Source of the DNA: Brevundimonas naejangsanensis DSM 23858
Lineage (GTDB): Bacteria; Pseudomonadota; Alphaproteobacteria; Caulobacterales; Caulobacteraceae
Direction of reading: 5' to 3'
Length of the DNA stretch: 58,327 bases
NCBI RefSeq assembly: GCF_000421705.1
Contig: NZ_ATXN01000009.1
Location: 1-58,327, forward strand
In this document: piece by piece, positions 1 through 10,413 of the stretch
How positions within the stretch are numbered: the first letter of the stretch is position 1
How the letters are laid out: every line of letters starts with the position of its first letter
Notes under the pieces: generated by a model
What the model was told of the DNA's origin: nothing
Seen by the model: the letters and a program-made list of their open reading frames with translations, nothing else
Databases searched by the model: none
Translations under genes and position numbers: made by a program

Positions 1-152
1 GTCGCCGAAGCTTCCGTATTGATGTCGTCGATGATGTGGTAGCCGGCGTCGATCGCGCCGTACCAGCCATCGGGCTCAGCCGATGCTGCGCCGGCCGACA
101 GGGCCAGGGCAGCCGCCGCGCTCGACGCCAGGATCAAACTCTTGACACGCAT
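1..152 (-). CDS. OmpA-like outer-membrane protein, N-terminal part
   Basis: This is the start of a minus-strand gene that leaves the window at its left edge, with 50 codons visible. The ATG is preceded by a GGAGGG ribosome-binding site. Residues 1-25 form a Sec signal peptide: a basic start (MRVK), a hydrophobic Ala/Leu core and cleavage after ASA. The mature protein begins EPDGWYGAIDAGYH, which resembles the first strand of the small beta-barrel of OmpA-type proteins in Caulobacterales. The barrel and any peptidoglycan-binding domain lie outside the window, so the family call is an inference from a short segment. The 162 bases to the next gene hold its promoter region. Confidence 0.6.
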   Translation of the reverse strand, partial: MRVKSLILASSAAAALALSAGAASAEPDGWYGAIDAGYHIIDDINTEASA

Positions 153-314
153 GTGATGCGGCCCTCCGAGGTTTGTTAGCAGAACTTGGCGACATATTGT
201 GACGCCTAGGCGCTCCTTATCAGCGTCACCTTATCGGGTCGAGCGTGAAACAGCGAAAATCGGCTTCTGGAGATTCGGCGTGTTCAGGATGCTACAGAAA
301 GCCACGCGCCGCGT

Positions 315-2522
315 TTAGCTCAAGGGAGCACGCCCTGCCCCTCTCTCGAGAACGTCCGAGGCGACGACCTGAGAAAAGCCAGAAATGATATGGTAAAGCG
401 AACTGGCAGGGGCGGGTTCATTGATGAATGAGCCATTCTCTAACCTCTTGTCCCGCCATAGACCCTCATCCGTCAAGTAAAGCCACAGAGCGCGTTGTGC
501 TTTTTCGGCTCCCGACATGAAGCGCCCTTTCTCATTAGATGGCGACATGTCAGCAAGCAGCAGCGCAGCTTTGAGCCATTCAGCCTGAGGCCAAAGCCGC
601 GCGCGACGTATACGAACGTTCCCGACTTCATCCAGCGCATCCACCGCAACTTGACCGCGTGGATCAACACCCTCTTCTCCGCGATGGTACAGCGTCTTCG
701 CTGCCTCCAACCACCCTGGATCACCACCACCGCTGTGCAAACGCGCCAACAGCCAAGCCCACTCGAACTGATGGCCGGGCTCAACCACTCGCCCGCCCTC
801 CCCAAGGAGAGGAGACCAATTGGAGTCAAAAAACTCTTTCAAGCGACCGGTCTCGGCGTCCATGAAGAAGTTCGTCGCCAAACTAGCCGTCTGCTCAGCC
901 AGCATAACCCAGGCATGATCTCTGCTGACCTCAACCCAAGCCAAGGCCGCTTCGAGCAGATGCATATGAGCATTTGATTGATAAGGCCGCGACCCTGTTT
1001 CAATGACGGCGCCGTAGCCATCTGTTCGTTCAAGCAGGCGCCTCCGCACGCCGTGAGCGATAGCCTCCGCTCGCCCTCCAAGATCAATCCCTGCCTTTTT
1101 GGCCGTCGCCAACGCCAGTAGGAAAAAGGCCTGATCATAGACGCGAAACTCTTCTTGAAGCGGTTCGCCGTCGTGAGATAGCAGCATCCGCATCAGCCCA
1201 TCAGGCCGCAGAAACCTGCGCTCTAAATAGTCGAACCCGTCGAGGACAGCCCTGCGCCAAGGCCCTTGCCATCCCAACAAGCCAGCCTGAGCGAAAACAT
1301 AAATTTGACGCGCTTGAGCGCGCGCGCGCCGCTCAGCGGCCACTTCTCTCCCGTCGAGATTGAGAAGCTCCGCGAAACCTCCGTCTTCGGCCTGCCCCAC
1401 CGAAGCCCACAGCGGCAATGCGCGCAGGCGCAACCAATCTCCAAGGCGGCTGGCGCCTGCTTTGAGTTGCTCGGCCTGAGGCCTGACGAAATCTATATGT
1501 TGCGGCGACGATTTATGTAATCGCTTCACCACCTTCTTGACATCTTGGGCACGAGAAAGATCGCAAACCAAAATGGCGTCGTTTTCCGCCACGATCGCCA
1601 AGTTCTTCACTCCTAGCGCCGCGATGACAACTCCTTCTGGCGCGCGGACCAAGCAACCTTCGGCATCCTCAAAAATATGCCCCCCAAACTCCCCCTCGCC
1701 GGTCGCCGCAACCGCGTCCCAAGCCCCAAGGTCGGACCACTGGAAATCAACCGGCAGCACCCAGGCGCGCTGAGTGTGTTCCATCAAGGCGTAGTCAATG
1801 GATACCTTGGGCGCTGAACAGAAAGCCGGGCCCAACTCAATGACGTCGCCTCGCAAGCCGCTCACCGCTCCCTTCACCGCCTGAAGGACACCTGGGGCAT
1901 AATGCCCAAGCTCGGCCAAAAGAACGTGAGAGGAGACAATAAAATTGCCGCTATTCCAAAGATAGCCATCCTCAATACACGTTTTTGCTACACTATAATT
2001 CGGCTTTTCAATAAAATTGCAAACAGGAGACAACGAATCATCAGAAGGCTGAATATATCCATAAGCCACGGACGGAGTTGTCGGCTTAACCCCCAACGTG
2101 ACTATATGTCCATCCAGTGCGGCGCGGCCCGCTTCTCGTACAGCTAAGCAGAACGCGTGACGATCAAGTATATGATGATCTGAGGCGACAAAAACGTTCA
2201 CACCGTCCGGGTCATGCTCATGCGTCCAGGCGGCTGCAGCTGCCATCGCTGCTGCAGAGTCTCGCGCTTCCGGCTCTAGCAAGACTTGAGCGAGGACGCC
2301 GACTTCATCCAATTGATCTAAAATGGCAGCCCGATGCGCTCTTCCCCCAATAACAATAATACGGCCCCCATCAGAGACTAGCGGCTGAATACGTAGAGCA
2401 GCTTCCTGGAACAGCGAGCGATTGCCGGAAAGAGGAATGAACTGTTTGGGTCTCGAGGGTCGGGAGGCTGGCCAAAGCCTCGTCCCTGCGCCACCACACA
2501 TAATGACAGGATAAAATCGCAT
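315..2522 (-). CDS. mannose-1-phosphate guanylyltransferase fused to an AGE-type sugar isomerase domain
   Basis: The first ~290 residues are a nucleotidyltransferase. They carry the pyrophosphorylase signature CGGAGTRLWP near residue 10, KQF shortly after, and FIEKP further on, as in GDP-mannose pyrophosphorylases. It should make GDP-mannose from mannose-1-phosphate and GTP in the cytoplasm. Bifunctional ManC proteins usually end in a cupin-type phosphomannose isomerase. Here residues ~345-720 instead look like the alpha/alpha-barrel N-acylglucosamine 2-epimerase/mannose isomerase (AGE) family, with motifs such as EFRVYDQAFFLLA, NAHMHLLEA and EPGHQFEWAWLL. Length is 735 aa. The chosen ATG gives the usual start MRFYPVIMCGGAGTRL; an upstream ATG at 2567 would add 15 residues. 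Codon use is more AT-rich than in the divergent argB. GDP-mannose could feed the capsule or lipopolysaccharide. Confidence 0.85.
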   Translation of the reverse strand: MRFYPVIMCGGAGTRLWPASRPSRPKQFIPLSGNRSLFQEAALRIQPLVSDGGRIIVIGGRAHRAAILDQLDEVGVLAQVLLEPEARDSAAAMAAAAAWTHEHDPDGVNVFVASDHHILDRHAFCLAVREAGRAALDGHIVTLGVKPTTPSVAYGYIQPSDDSLSPVCNFIEKPNYSVAKTCIEDGYLWNSGNFIVSSHVLLAELGHYAPGVLQAVKGAVSGLRGDVIELGPAFCSAPKVSIDYALMEHTQRAWVLPVDFQWSDLGAWDAVAATGEGEFGGHIFEDAEGCLVRAPEGVVIAALGVKNLAIVAENDAILVCDLSRAQDVKKVVKRLHKSSPQHIDFVRPQAEQLKAGASRLGDWLRLRALPLWASVGQAEDGGFAELLNLDGREVAAERRARAQARQIYVFAQAGLLGWQGPWRRAVLDGFDYLERRFLRPDGLMRMLLSHDGEPLQEEFRVYDQAFFLLALATAKKAGIDLGGRAEAIAHGVRRRLLERTDGYGAVIETGSRPYQSNAHMHLLEAALAWVEVSRDHAWVMLAEQTASLATNFFMDAETGRLKEFFDSNWSPLLGEGGRVVEPGHQFEWAWLLARLHSGGGDPGWLEAAKTLYHRGEEGVDPRGQVAVDALDEVGNVRIRRARLWPQAEWLKAALLLADMSPSNEKGRFMSGAEKAQRALWLYLTDEGLWRDKRLENGSFINEPAPASSLYHIISGFSQVVASDVLERGAGRAPLS

Positions 2523-2647
2523 AGATCCGAATGTTAGTCTGAATCGAGGGGGGAACAGCAGTACCATCTCAGGATCAACAATATTGCAAATCCCAAAGCG
2601 CCTTCTGACGTGACTCCCGCGCCCTTGCCCGCTATCGAGCGCGCACC

Positions 2648-3577
2648 ATGATAGAGACTGATCGGCAATCCGAGGAACGCGGCTGGGAGACGGCGAAGAC
2701 GCTCGCTGAGGCCCTGCCCTATATCCAGGTGTATGACCGCGAGACCGTGGTCATCAAATACGGCGGCCACGCCATGGGCGAGAGCGCCGTGGCCAAGCAG
2801 TTCGCCGCCGATGTGGTGCTGCTGAAACTGATGGGGGTGAACCCCGTGGTCGTGCACGGCGGCGGGCCGCAGATCAGCGCCATGCTGGATAAGGCCGGGG
2901 TCAAGTCGGCCTTCGTCGATGGCCTGCGCGTGACGGACAAGGACACGATGGCGGTGGCCGAAATGGTACTGTCCGGCGCCGTGAATAAAGAGATCGCCCA
3001 CTGGATCACCGTCGCCGGCAAGGAAGCCGATGTGCGCGGCGTCGGCCTGTCGGGCAAGGACGCGGGCCTGCTGACGGTCGAGAAGACGCGCCGCACCAAG
3101 CGCGACCCCGACAGCATGATCGAGCACGAAGTCGATCTGGGCTTCGTCGGCGAGCCGACCAAGGTGGACCCCAAGCTGATCAAGGGACTGATCGCCTCGG
3201 AGACCGAGGACTGGGTGCCGGTCATCGCCCCCATCGGCGTGGCCGAGGACGGCCAGACCTATAACGTCAACGCCGATACCGTCGCCGGGGCCGTCGCAGG
3301 CGCCCTGCACGCCAAGCGGATGCTGCTGCTGACCGACGTGCCGGGGGTCAAGGGCGCCGACGGCGAGATCATCCGCCAGATGACGCTGGACGAGGCGCAA
3401 GGCCTGATCGACGCGGGCGTCGCCACCGGCGGCATGATCCCCAAGCTGGAGACGGCGATGGCCGCCGTGCGCGCGGGCGTCGAGGCCGTGGTCATCCTGG
3501 ACGGGCGCCGTCCGCACGCCATGCTGGTCGAACTGTTCACCGAGCACGGCGCCGGCACACTGGTCAAAAGGAAGTGA
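2648..3577 (+). CDS. argB: acetylglutamate kinase
   Basis: This cytoplasmic kinase phosphorylates N-acetylglutamate with ATP, the second step of arginine and ornithine synthesis. The 309-residue protein has the amino-acid-kinase fold hallmarks: VIKYGGHAM near residue 36, the glycine-rich [10 protein letters not shown] near 75, the NVNAD motif (residues 203-207) and a C-terminal [10 protein letters not shown] segment typical of ArgB. The gene begins with ATG, 125 bases from the divergent GDP-mannose pyrophosphorylase gene, so that gap holds both promoters. Its TGA overlaps the GTG of the next gene by 4 bases, which implies translational coupling. Confidence 0.97.
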   Translation: MIETDRQSEERGWETAKTLAEALPYIQVYDRETVVIKYGGHAMGESAVAKQFAADVVLLKLMGVNPVVVHGGGPQISAMLDKAGVKSAFVDGLRVTDKDTMAVAEMVLSGAVNKEIAHWITVAGKEADVRGVGLSGKDAGLLTVEKTRRTKRDPDSMIEHEVDLGFVGEPTKVDPKLIKGLIASETEDWVPVIAPIGVAEDGQTYNVNADTVAGAVAGALHAKRMLLLTDVPGVKGADGEIIRQMTLDEAQGLIDAGVATGGMIPKLETAMAAVRAGVEAVVILDGRRPHAMLVELFTEHGAGTLVKRK

Positions 3578-4287
3578 CGGGCCCGGCGTCGCAGGCGGCG
3601 CCTGACGCGGCTCCGACAGAGATCGGCGCGGACCTGCGTCATGTGCGGGCGTGGGTGTTCGATCTCGACAACACCCTGTACCCGCCCGAGACGCAGTTCC
3701 TGCGTCAGGTGGAGCAGCGCATCAACCAGTATGTCGTGCGGACGTCGGGTCTGGAATCGGCCGAGGCCCTGTCGGTGCAGCGCGGCTATTTGCACGACTA
3801 CGGCACCTCTCTGGCCGGTCTGATGATGCACTATGAGATCGACCCTCATCACTTCCTGGCCGAGGTCCACGACGTGCCGTTGGACGCGCTTGCGCCCGAT
3901 CCGGGCCTGCACGCGGCGCTGGAGCGGTTGCAGGGCCCGCGTCTGGTCTTCACCAACGGCTCGACGGGTCACGCCGAACGGGTGATGGAGAAGCTGGAGC
4001 TGACGCACTTTTTCGACGGGGTGTTCGCGCTCGAAGACGCCGATCTAATCCCCAAGCCAGACCCGCGCACTTTCGATCGGATGCTGAAACGTTTCGGCGT
4101 CGATCCTACGACCGCCTGCTTCTTTGAAGACACGCCCAAGAACCTTGAGCCGGCGCACGACCTGGGCATGACTACCGTGCTGGTCGGGCCCAAGGCCTTC
4201 ATCGCCGAGGGCGAGCATATTCACCACCGGGCCGCCTCCCTGGGCCCCTTCCTGACCACCGCCGTGCTTGACGGAGACGCGCAATGA
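3574..4287 (+). CDS. HAD-family hydrolase, pyrimidine 5'-nucleotidase type
   Basis: This 237-residue haloacid-dehalogenase-superfamily phosphatase has all four motifs: FDLDNTLY with the nucleophile Asp30 and Asp32, FTNGS, the lysine of IPKPDPRTF, and the acidic FFEDTPKN. The helical cap between motifs I and II and the [10 protein letters not shown] start are typical of the Sdt1-like pyrimidine 5'-nucleotidase group. The true substrate cannot be read from sequence. The start is GTG, 4 bases inside the end of argB, with AAAAGGAA just upstream, and the stop overlaps dapD in an ATGA. The three genes thus form a tight operon for amino-acid synthesis, in which this phosphatase may act on a metabolic by-product. 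Confidence 0.88.
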   Translation: MTGPASQAAPDAAPTEIGADLRHVRAWVFDLDNTLYPPETQFLRQVEQRINQYVVRTSGLESAEALSVQRGYLHDYGTSLAGLMMHYEIDPHHFLAEVHDVPLDALAPDPGLHAALERLQGPRLVFTNGSTGHAERVMEKLELTHFFDGVFALEDADLIPKPDPRTFDRMLKRFGVDPTTACFFEDTPKNLEPAHDLGMTTVLVGPKAFIAEGEHIHHRAASLGPFLTTAVLDGDAQ

Positions 4288-5153
4288 CCGACCTGACCCA
4301 TCTGGAATCCGTGATCGAGGCCGCCTGGGAAGATCGCGCCGAAGTGTCGTCCGCTACGCGCGGCGAGGTGCGCGACGCCGTGGAGACCGCCCTGGCCCTA
4401 CTGGACTCAGGCCAGGCGCGCGTCGCTTCGCGCGGCGAGGACGGAGTCTGGAGCACGCACCAATGGCTGAAGAAGGCGGTGCTGCTGTCCTTCCGCCTGA
4501 ACGACAACGTCATCATGCGCGCGGGCCACGCGCCGACCCTCCCGCTGTCGGCGGATCATCCGGTCGCCATCGGCCCCTTCTGGGACAAGGTGCCAAACAA
4601 GTTCGGCGACTGGGGCGCCGCTGACTATCAGGCCGCGGGCTTCCGCTCGGTGCCGGGCGCGATCGTCCGCCGCGGCGCCTATGTCGGCAAGAATGTCGTA
4701 CTGATGCCGTCCTTCGTGAACATCGGCGCCTATGTCGATGAGGGCTCGATGATCGACGCCTGGGCCACGGTCGGCTCGTGCGCCCAGATCGGCAAGAACG
4801 TCCACCTGTCGGGCGGCGCCGGCATCGGCGGCGTGCTGGAGCCGCTGCAGGCCAATCCGACCATCATCGAGGACGGCTGCTTCATCGGCGCCCGCGCCGA
4901 GGTGGCCGAGGGCGTGATCGTGCGCGAGGGCGCGGTCCTGGCCATGGGCGTCTATCTGTCGGCTTCGACCAAGATCGTCGACCGGGCGACCGGCGAGATT
5001 TTCCGCGGCGAGGTCCCGGCCTATTCTGTCGTGGTGCCGGGCGCCCTGCCCGATCCGAGCGGCGGCCCCAGCCTGTACTGCGCCGTCATCGTCAAGCGCG
5101 TCGACGCCCAGACCCGCGCCAAGACCGGGGTCAACGAACTGCTGCGCGACTGA
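4284..5153 (+). CDS. dapD: 2,3,4,5-tetrahydropyridine-2,6-dicarboxylate N-succinyltransferase
   Basis: DapD transfers succinyl from succinyl-CoA to tetrahydrodipicolinate in the lysine and meso-diaminopimelate pathway, so it serves both protein and peptidoglycan synthesis. The 289-residue protein has an alpha-helical N-terminal domain (1-~105) and a left-handed parallel beta-helix built of hexapeptide repeats (~110-235). The recognisable family segments are [49 protein letters not shown] and [17 protein letters not shown]. It begins in an ATGA overlap with the HAD phosphatase. About 96 bases separate it from the next gene and contain two copies of GAAACAGGC, with no convincing terminator hairpin. 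Confidence 0.97.
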   Translation: MTDLTHLESVIEAAWEDRAEVSSATRGEVRDAVETALALLDSGQARVASRGEDGVWSTHQWLKKAVLLSFRLNDNVIMRAGHAPTLPLSADHPVAIGPFWDKVPNKFGDWGAADYQAAGFRSVPGAIVRRGAYVGKNVVLMPSFVNIGAYVDEGSMIDAWATVGSCAQIGKNVHLSGGAGIGGVLEPLQANPTIIEDGCFIGARAEVAEGVIVREGAVLAMGVYLSASTKIVDRATGEIFRGEVPAYSVVVPGALPDPSGGPSLYCAVIVKRVDAQTRAKTGVNELLRD

Positions 5154-5249
5154 TCCTGAGCCAGGACCGCGAAAAGGCGCAGACGAAACAGGCTCGTCAA
5201 TCTCTCTGAAACAGGCCTAATGGCTGGATGGGTTTCGGGAGAGGGAACC

Positions 5250-7562
5250 ATGGCTGTTCATCGACTGCGCCGTATCGCGATTTCGGTCAGCGTCCTGGGC
5301 CTGCTGGCGACGCCGCTGGCGGCCTGTGGCGGAGGCGGAGGGGGGACCGGAGGCGGCATTGTCACGCCAACGCCGCCCCCTCCGCCGCCGCCACCGCCGC
5401 CACCGCCGCCACCTCCTCCGCCACCTCCTCCGCCGATCCCGTCAGAGGCGTCGCGGGAATATCAGCGCAACTGGGGCGTCGGCGACACCAACGCCTTCGC
5501 CGCCTGGCGCACAGGCGCGACCGGGCGCGGCATCACGGTCGGGGTGGTCGATTCCGGCATCCGCATGAACCATCAGGACCTGGGCGTGAACGTCTCGCCC
5601 CTGTCCACGGACATCGTCGCCGGACGCAATGAGCGCGAGGATCAGGACGGCCACGGCACGCGAGTGGCCAGCGTCATCGCGGCGCCCTTCAACGACTACG
5701 GCACCGTGGGCGTGGCCTTCAACTCGACCATCCTGTCGATCCGCGCCGACGTCAGCGACTGCACCAAACCCGAAGACAAGATCTGCTTCAAAAGCGGCGA
5801 CCTGGCGCGCGCGCTGGATTACGCGGTGCAGAACGGAGCGCGCGTGATCAATCTGTCGCTCGGCGGCGAAGGCCCGCTGGGCGCCCAATTCGAGGCGGCC
5901 CTGCTGCGCGCGATCAACGCGGGCGTGGTCTTCGCCATCGCCGCCGGTAATGAGGAGGGTGCCAATCCAGAATGGCCCGGCCGCTACGCCAGCGATTCAC
6001 GCTTCGCCGGCGCCATCATCGTCACCGGGGCGCATGATCAGGCCCAGCAGATCGCCAAATTCTCCAACCGCGCCGGGGTGTCGCAGAACGTCTTCCTGTC
6101 GGCGCCGGGCGTGAGCGTGGTGGTGGATTGCGAGGGCGACAGATGCTGGGGCGTCGGCGGCACCTCCTTCGCCTCGCCCGCCGTGGCGGGGGCGCTGGCC
6201 CTGCTGCTGGAGGCCTTTCCCAACCTGACCGGACGCGAAGCCGTCGACATCCTGCTGCGCACCGGGCGCGAGGCGGGAGATCCGGGAACCGACATCGTCT
6301 ACGGCCGCGGCCTGCTGGACATCGCCCGCGCCTTCCAGCCGGTGGGCGCGACCTCGGCGCCGATGGCGAACGGCGCGGCGGTCAATATCGCGCTGGAGCC
6401 GGGCGCACATGTGGGCGGACCGTTCGGCGACGCCCTGGGCCGCACCGGGGCGCTGAGCACCATCGCCTATGACGAGTATGAACGGCTGTTCCGCGTGGAT
6501 CTGGGCGCCGCCTACGGTCCGGCGCCGCGCCACAGCTATCAGCCCAGAAATCCGACGCCGATGCAGCAGTCGCAGGTGACGCTGGACGCGCCGGGCGGGA
6601 CGCGGCTGTCGCTGGCCGCCGCCACGCCGGTGGCCGTGCCCGAGCCGGTGGTCGCGCGCTACACCCCGTTCGACGCGCCGTGGCTGGGCGACGAGACGCG
6701 CAGCGAGGCCCTGTTCGACGTGCAGGCGGGGCGGCTGTCCCTGACCGCCTGGCAGGGTCAGGGCGGAGCCAGTTCGCCTTTCCGCAGCGGGTCCGGCGAC
6801 GGCTTTGTCGCCCTGACCCAGGCGGATCACGCTCTGCGCGGAGCCATGAAGCTCGGCGCCCTGACCTTCAGCGCCGAGAGCGGATCGGGCGACCGCCGCG
6901 CCCCGCTGCGCCCGGTGGAGCGCGACGCCTCGACTTACGCCCGCGCCGGGCTGGACTGGCGTTTTGCAGACGAGGAACAGGATCGTGGCGGCCTTTCGTT
7001 CAGCCTCGGGTCGCTGGACGAGCGGATGGGGCCGCTGGGCGCCTATCTGCCGACCCGCTCGGACTTCGCCCTGCCGTCGCGCACCCGCTTCGCGGCGGTC
7101 GGGGCGGATGTGGCGCTGGGACGCGGCCTGACGCTGTCGGGCGAGGCGGGCTTCGGCCGCACCGAACTGGAGGGGCGGTTCCTGCATCTGTCCGCCCCGG
7201 CGCTCAGCTCGACCTGGCGCATCGCCCTGCAATCGGCCTGCCCGTCCTGGTCAATCGCCAAGGCGCTGGGCTGCAGCAGCCTGAGCTGGGAGATTTCCCA
7301 GCCCCTGCGGATCGAGGACGGCACATTCAGCGCCTTCCTGGCCGATGCGCCGCTGGAATATTTCGACCCGGTGACCTTCTCGGAGCGGCGCTTCTCGGCC
7401 GCGCCGTCGGGGCGGCAGATCGACTTCAGCGTCCGCAGCCTGCACGCTCTGCCCGGCGGGTCGTCGCTGCAACTGGAGGCCGTGGCCAGCCGCGAGGAGC
7501 AGCATCGCGCCGACGCCCCGACCGGCTACGCCCTGCTGGGCAGCTGGCGGCGGGGGTTCTGA
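5250..7562 (+). CDS. subtilisin-type (S8) serine protease with lipoprotein signal and C-terminal autotransporter-like barrel
   Basis: Predicted cell-surface or secreted protease of 770 residues. Residues 1-26 are a lipoprotein signal ending in the lipobox LAAC (Cys26). A Gly run and an unbroken proline run follow, encoded by the CCN-rich stretch around 5369-5435. The peptidase domain (~65-360) has a complete triad: Asp101 in VVDSGI, His135 in DGHGTRVA and Ser306 in GTSFASP. The remaining ~400 residues alternate polar and hydrophobic residues and end in Phe, as outer-membrane barrels do. A lipidated subtilase autotransporter recalls Neisseria NalP; that comparison is from family knowledge. The ATG at 5250 is chosen because GGGAGAGGGAACC precedes it and it leads directly into the signal peptide. 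An in-frame ATG at 5220 lacks such a site. Confidence 0.88.
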   Translation: MAVHRLRRIAISVSVLGLLATPLAACGGGGGGTGGGIVTPTPPPPPPPPPPPPPPPPPPPPPIPSEASREYQRNWGVGDTNAFAAWRTGATGRGITVGVVDSGIRMNHQDLGVNVSPLSTDIVAGRNEREDQDGHGTRVASVIAAPFNDYGTVGVAFNSTILSIRADVSDCTKPEDKICFKSGDLARALDYAVQNGARVINLSLGGEGPLGAQFEAALLRAINAGVVFAIAAGNEEGANPEWPGRYASDSRFAGAIIVTGAHDQAQQIAKFSNRAGVSQNVFLSAPGVSVVVDCEGDRCWGVGGTSFASPAVAGALALLLEAFPNLTGREAVDILLRTGREAGDPGTDIVYGRGLLDIARAFQPVGATSAPMANGAAVNIALEPGAHVGGPFGDALGRTGALSTIAYDEYERLFRVDLGAAYGPAPRHSYQPRNPTPMQQSQVTLDAPGGTRLSLAAATPVAVPEPVVARYTPFDAPWLGDETRSEALFDVQAGRLSLTAWQGQGGASSPFRSGSGDGFVALTQADHALRGAMKLGALTFSAESGSGDRRAPLRPVERDASTYARAGLDWRFADEEQDRGGLSFSLGSLDERMGPLGAYLPTRSDFALPSRTRFAAVGADVALGRGLTLSGEAGFGRTELEGRFLHLSAPALSSTWRIALQSACPSWSIAKALGCSSLSWEISQPLRIEDGTFSAFLADAPLEYFDPVTFSERRFSAAPSGRQIDFSVRSLHALPGGSSLQLEAVASREEQHRADAPTGYALLGSWRRGF

Positions 7563-7572
7563 GGCCCGTTGT

Positions 7573-7632
7573 CTTTCCTCCCCACGCAATGGGGAGGAAA
7601 GCAAAAAGGCCGGCGATCGCTCACCGGCCTTT
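7573..7632. terminator. two hairpins between convergent genes
   Basis: Two inverted repeats lie between the convergent protease gene and phaA. The first has 11-bp arms CTTTCCTCCCC/GGGGAGGAAAG (7573-7601, loop 7). The second has arms AAAGGCCGG/CCGGCCTTT (7605-7632) and is followed on the minus strand by five T, so it is a good intrinsic terminator for phaA. The first may stop the protease transcript, although it lacks a clean T-run. Confidence 0.7.
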
Positions 7633-7652
7633 GCCGTTTCAGCCTGCCGAGC

Positions 7653-8831
<1,179 letters not shown>

Positions 8832-8865
8832 TCACTCCCTGGAGAAATCTTTCGCGCGAGGTTGT

Positions 8866-8905
8866 GCCGCATTCGAATGCGGCCGTCACCTGTTGCGTTG
8901 CAGCA
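8866..8905. promoter_or_regulatory. palindrome and putative PhaR operator upstream of phaA
   Basis: The 183 bases between divergent phaA and trhA contain an 18-bp perfect palindrome, GCCGCATTCGAATGCGGC (8866-8883), and then GCGTTGCAGCA (8895-8905). Read on the minus strand the second element is TGCTGCAACGCAAC. This fits all but the last base of CTGC-N3-GCAG, the pattern I recall for PhaR operators. Almost the same 11-mer occurs in front of phaR at 9758. Regulatory function is inferred. Confidence 0.4.
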
Positions 8906-9008
8906 ATCAGCAAAACGTCATCGCCGCGCCGCAGCATGGTGAAGGAACGATGCCCGCAGCCGCGCTTTCACAAGGGGAAGGAGACGTCGCCGTGTCGAAA
9001 GCCCGCCC

Positions 9009-9704
9009 ATGCTGAAAAGTCTGACCCGCCGCATCTGCACCCCGGACGAGCTCGACATGATCGAGCATTATCAGACGCGGGCCGAGCGACTGGCCGATCT
9101 GTGGGTCCACGCCGTGGGTCTGGCGCTGGCGGCGGCGGGAGGCGTGGTGCTGGCGGTGCTGGCCAGCGTCTATGCGGGCGTCGGCGCGGCGGTTTCGACG
9201 GCCATCTACGCCCTTTGCCTGGTAGGCATGCTGACGGCCTCGACCATCTACAACCTGACCCACCCGTGTGCGGCGCGGCCGGTGCTGCGGCGGCTGGACG
9301 AGGCGGCGATCTTCCTGATGATTGCGGGCAGCTACACCCCGTTCACGACCGTGCGGTTCGAGGGCGCCTGGTCCGTGGGCTTTACCATCGCCGTGTGGAC
9401 GATGGCCTTTGTCGGCGCGGGCGTGAAGATGCTGGCGCCGCGCCTGTCCGACGCCTTCTGGAGCGTGATCTACGTCCTGTTCGGCTGGGTGGCCGTGTTT
9501 GCGCTCAAGCCGATGATCGAGACGGTGCATCCGCTGGCGCTGGGCCTGCTGGTCGCGGGCGGGCTGATCTACACCGCCGGGGTCTTCGTCTTCATCAGCC
9601 AGAAGGTGAAGTTCCGCCGGGCCATCTGGCATGGCTTTGTGGTGACGGGCGCGGGCGTCCACTGGGCCGCCGTGCTGATCGGCGTGGTGCTGGTCAACGG
9701 CTGA
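9009..9704 (+). CDS. trhA: PAQR-family membrane protein (hemolysin III / TrhA)
   Basis: This 231-residue integral membrane protein has about seven hydrophobic segments from residue ~35 to the C-terminus and the family landmarks STIYNLTHP, LDEAAIFLMIAGSYTP and RAIWHGFVV with its conserved His. Members are called hemolysin III but are more often linked to membrane-lipid homeostasis, and the molecular activity is not settled. The ATG at 9009 is used because the N-terminal segment ELDMIEHYQTRAERLADLWVHAVG is family-like. The nearest strong ribosome-binding site, AAGGAG, is better spaced for a GTG at 8992 that opens only a seven-codon frame. A second in-frame ATG lies at 9057. Confidence 0.88.
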   Translation: MLKSLTRRICTPDELDMIEHYQTRAERLADLWVHAVGLALAAAGGVVLAVLASVYAGVGAAVSTAIYALCLVGMLTASTIYNLTHPCAARPVLRRLDEAAIFLMIAGSYTPFTTVRFEGAWSVGFTIAVWTMAFVGAGVKMLAPRLSDAFWSVIYVLFGWVAVFALKPMIETVHPLALGLLVAGGLIYTAGVFVFISQKVKFRRAIWHGFVVTGAGVHWAAVLIGVVLVNG

Positions 9705-9757
9705 GGCCGCAACGAAAGACGGGACTCGCCTTCGCCGCCGCAATGCGGGATGCTTGG

Positions 9758-9768
9758 GCGTTGCAACA
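9758..9768. promoter_or_regulatory. putative PhaR autoregulatory site
   Basis: GCGTTGCAACA lies 14 bases before the chosen phaR start and differs by one base from GCGTTGCAGCA in the phaA upstream region. A short inverted repeat, CCGCAATGCGG (9738-9748), precedes it. PhaR proteins are known to repress their own genes, so autoregulation is plausible, but this is inference from two sites. Confidence 0.35.
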
Positions 9769-9782
9769 TCGCGAGAACAAGC

Positions 9783-10406
9783 GTGGCCGACAAGAAATCC
9801 GAGGGCGGAAAAACCCGTGACGGCATGGTCGTCATCAAGAAATATGCGAACCGGCGGCTCTATAACACCGCCACCAGCGCCTATGTGACGCTGGACGATC
9901 TGGCGCGGATGGTGCGCGAAGGCGTGGAATTCACCGTCTATGACGCCAAGACCAACGATGATCTGACGCGCCAGATCCTGACCCAGATCATCTTCGAGGA
10001 GGAGAGCCGGGGCGAGGCCCTGCTGCCGGTGCAGTTCCTGCGTCAGCTGATCGGCTTCTACGGCAACTCCATGCAAGGCGTGCTGCCGTCGTATCTGGAG
10101 ATGTCGCTGGATACCTTCACCCGCCAGCAGGAGCAGTTGCGCGGCCAGTTCACCCGCGCCTTCGCCGCTGCGCCCGGCGGCAATCTGATGGAAGAGGCCG
10201 TGCGCCAGAACATGGCCATGTTCGAACGCGCCATGCGGATGTTCCCCGGCTTCGCCCACGCTCGTCCGGAGGGCGAAGCGGCCGAGGCCCCGCCCGCCGC
10301 GGCCAAGGCGGAACCGGCCAAGGAAGACGCCGCCTTGGACGAGATGCGCCGCCAGATGGACGAGATGCGGGTCCAGATCGACCGCCTCGCCCAGTCCAAG
10401 GGCTGA
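9783..10406 (+). CDS. phaR: polyhydroxyalkanoate synthesis repressor
   Basis: PhaR senses PHB granules and represses phasin and other PHB genes. This 207-residue protein has the highly conserved N-terminal PHB/PHA accumulation regulator DNA-binding domain, with VIKKYANRRLYNTATS near residue 18, VTLDDLARMV and DAKTNDDLTRQILTQII. A central accessory domain (FLRQLIGFYGNSMQG, PSYLEMS) follows, then an Ala/Pro/Glu-rich linker and a predicted coiled-coil tail (MRRQMDEMRVQIDRL). GTG at 9783 gives the usual MADKK-like start. An ATG at 9750 would add 11 unconserved residues. The next gene starts 7 bases after the stop, so the two are probably co-transcribed. Confidence 0.93.
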   Translation: MADKKSEGGKTRDGMVVIKKYANRRLYNTATSAYVTLDDLARMVREGVEFTVYDAKTNDDLTRQILTQIIFEEESRGEALLPVQFLRQLIGFYGNSMQGVLPSYLEMSLDTFTRQQEQLRGQFTRAFAAAPGGNLMEEAVRQNMAMFERAMRMFPGFAHARPEGEAAEAPPAAAKAEPAKEDAALDEMRRQMDEMRVQIDRLAQSKG

Positions 10407-10413
10407 AACCGGC

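Noticed and set aside
5369..5435. The CCN-rich tract as a CRISPR-like or tandem DNA repeat
   Set aside because: It encodes an uninterrupted proline stretch in frame with the protease and has no spacer structure.
8992..9015. A GTG start with a strong AAGGAG site just before trhA, suggesting a frameshifted longer TrhA
   Set aside because: The frame closes after seven codons and the family-like TrhA N-terminus is already complete from 9009. It could at most be a leader peptide.
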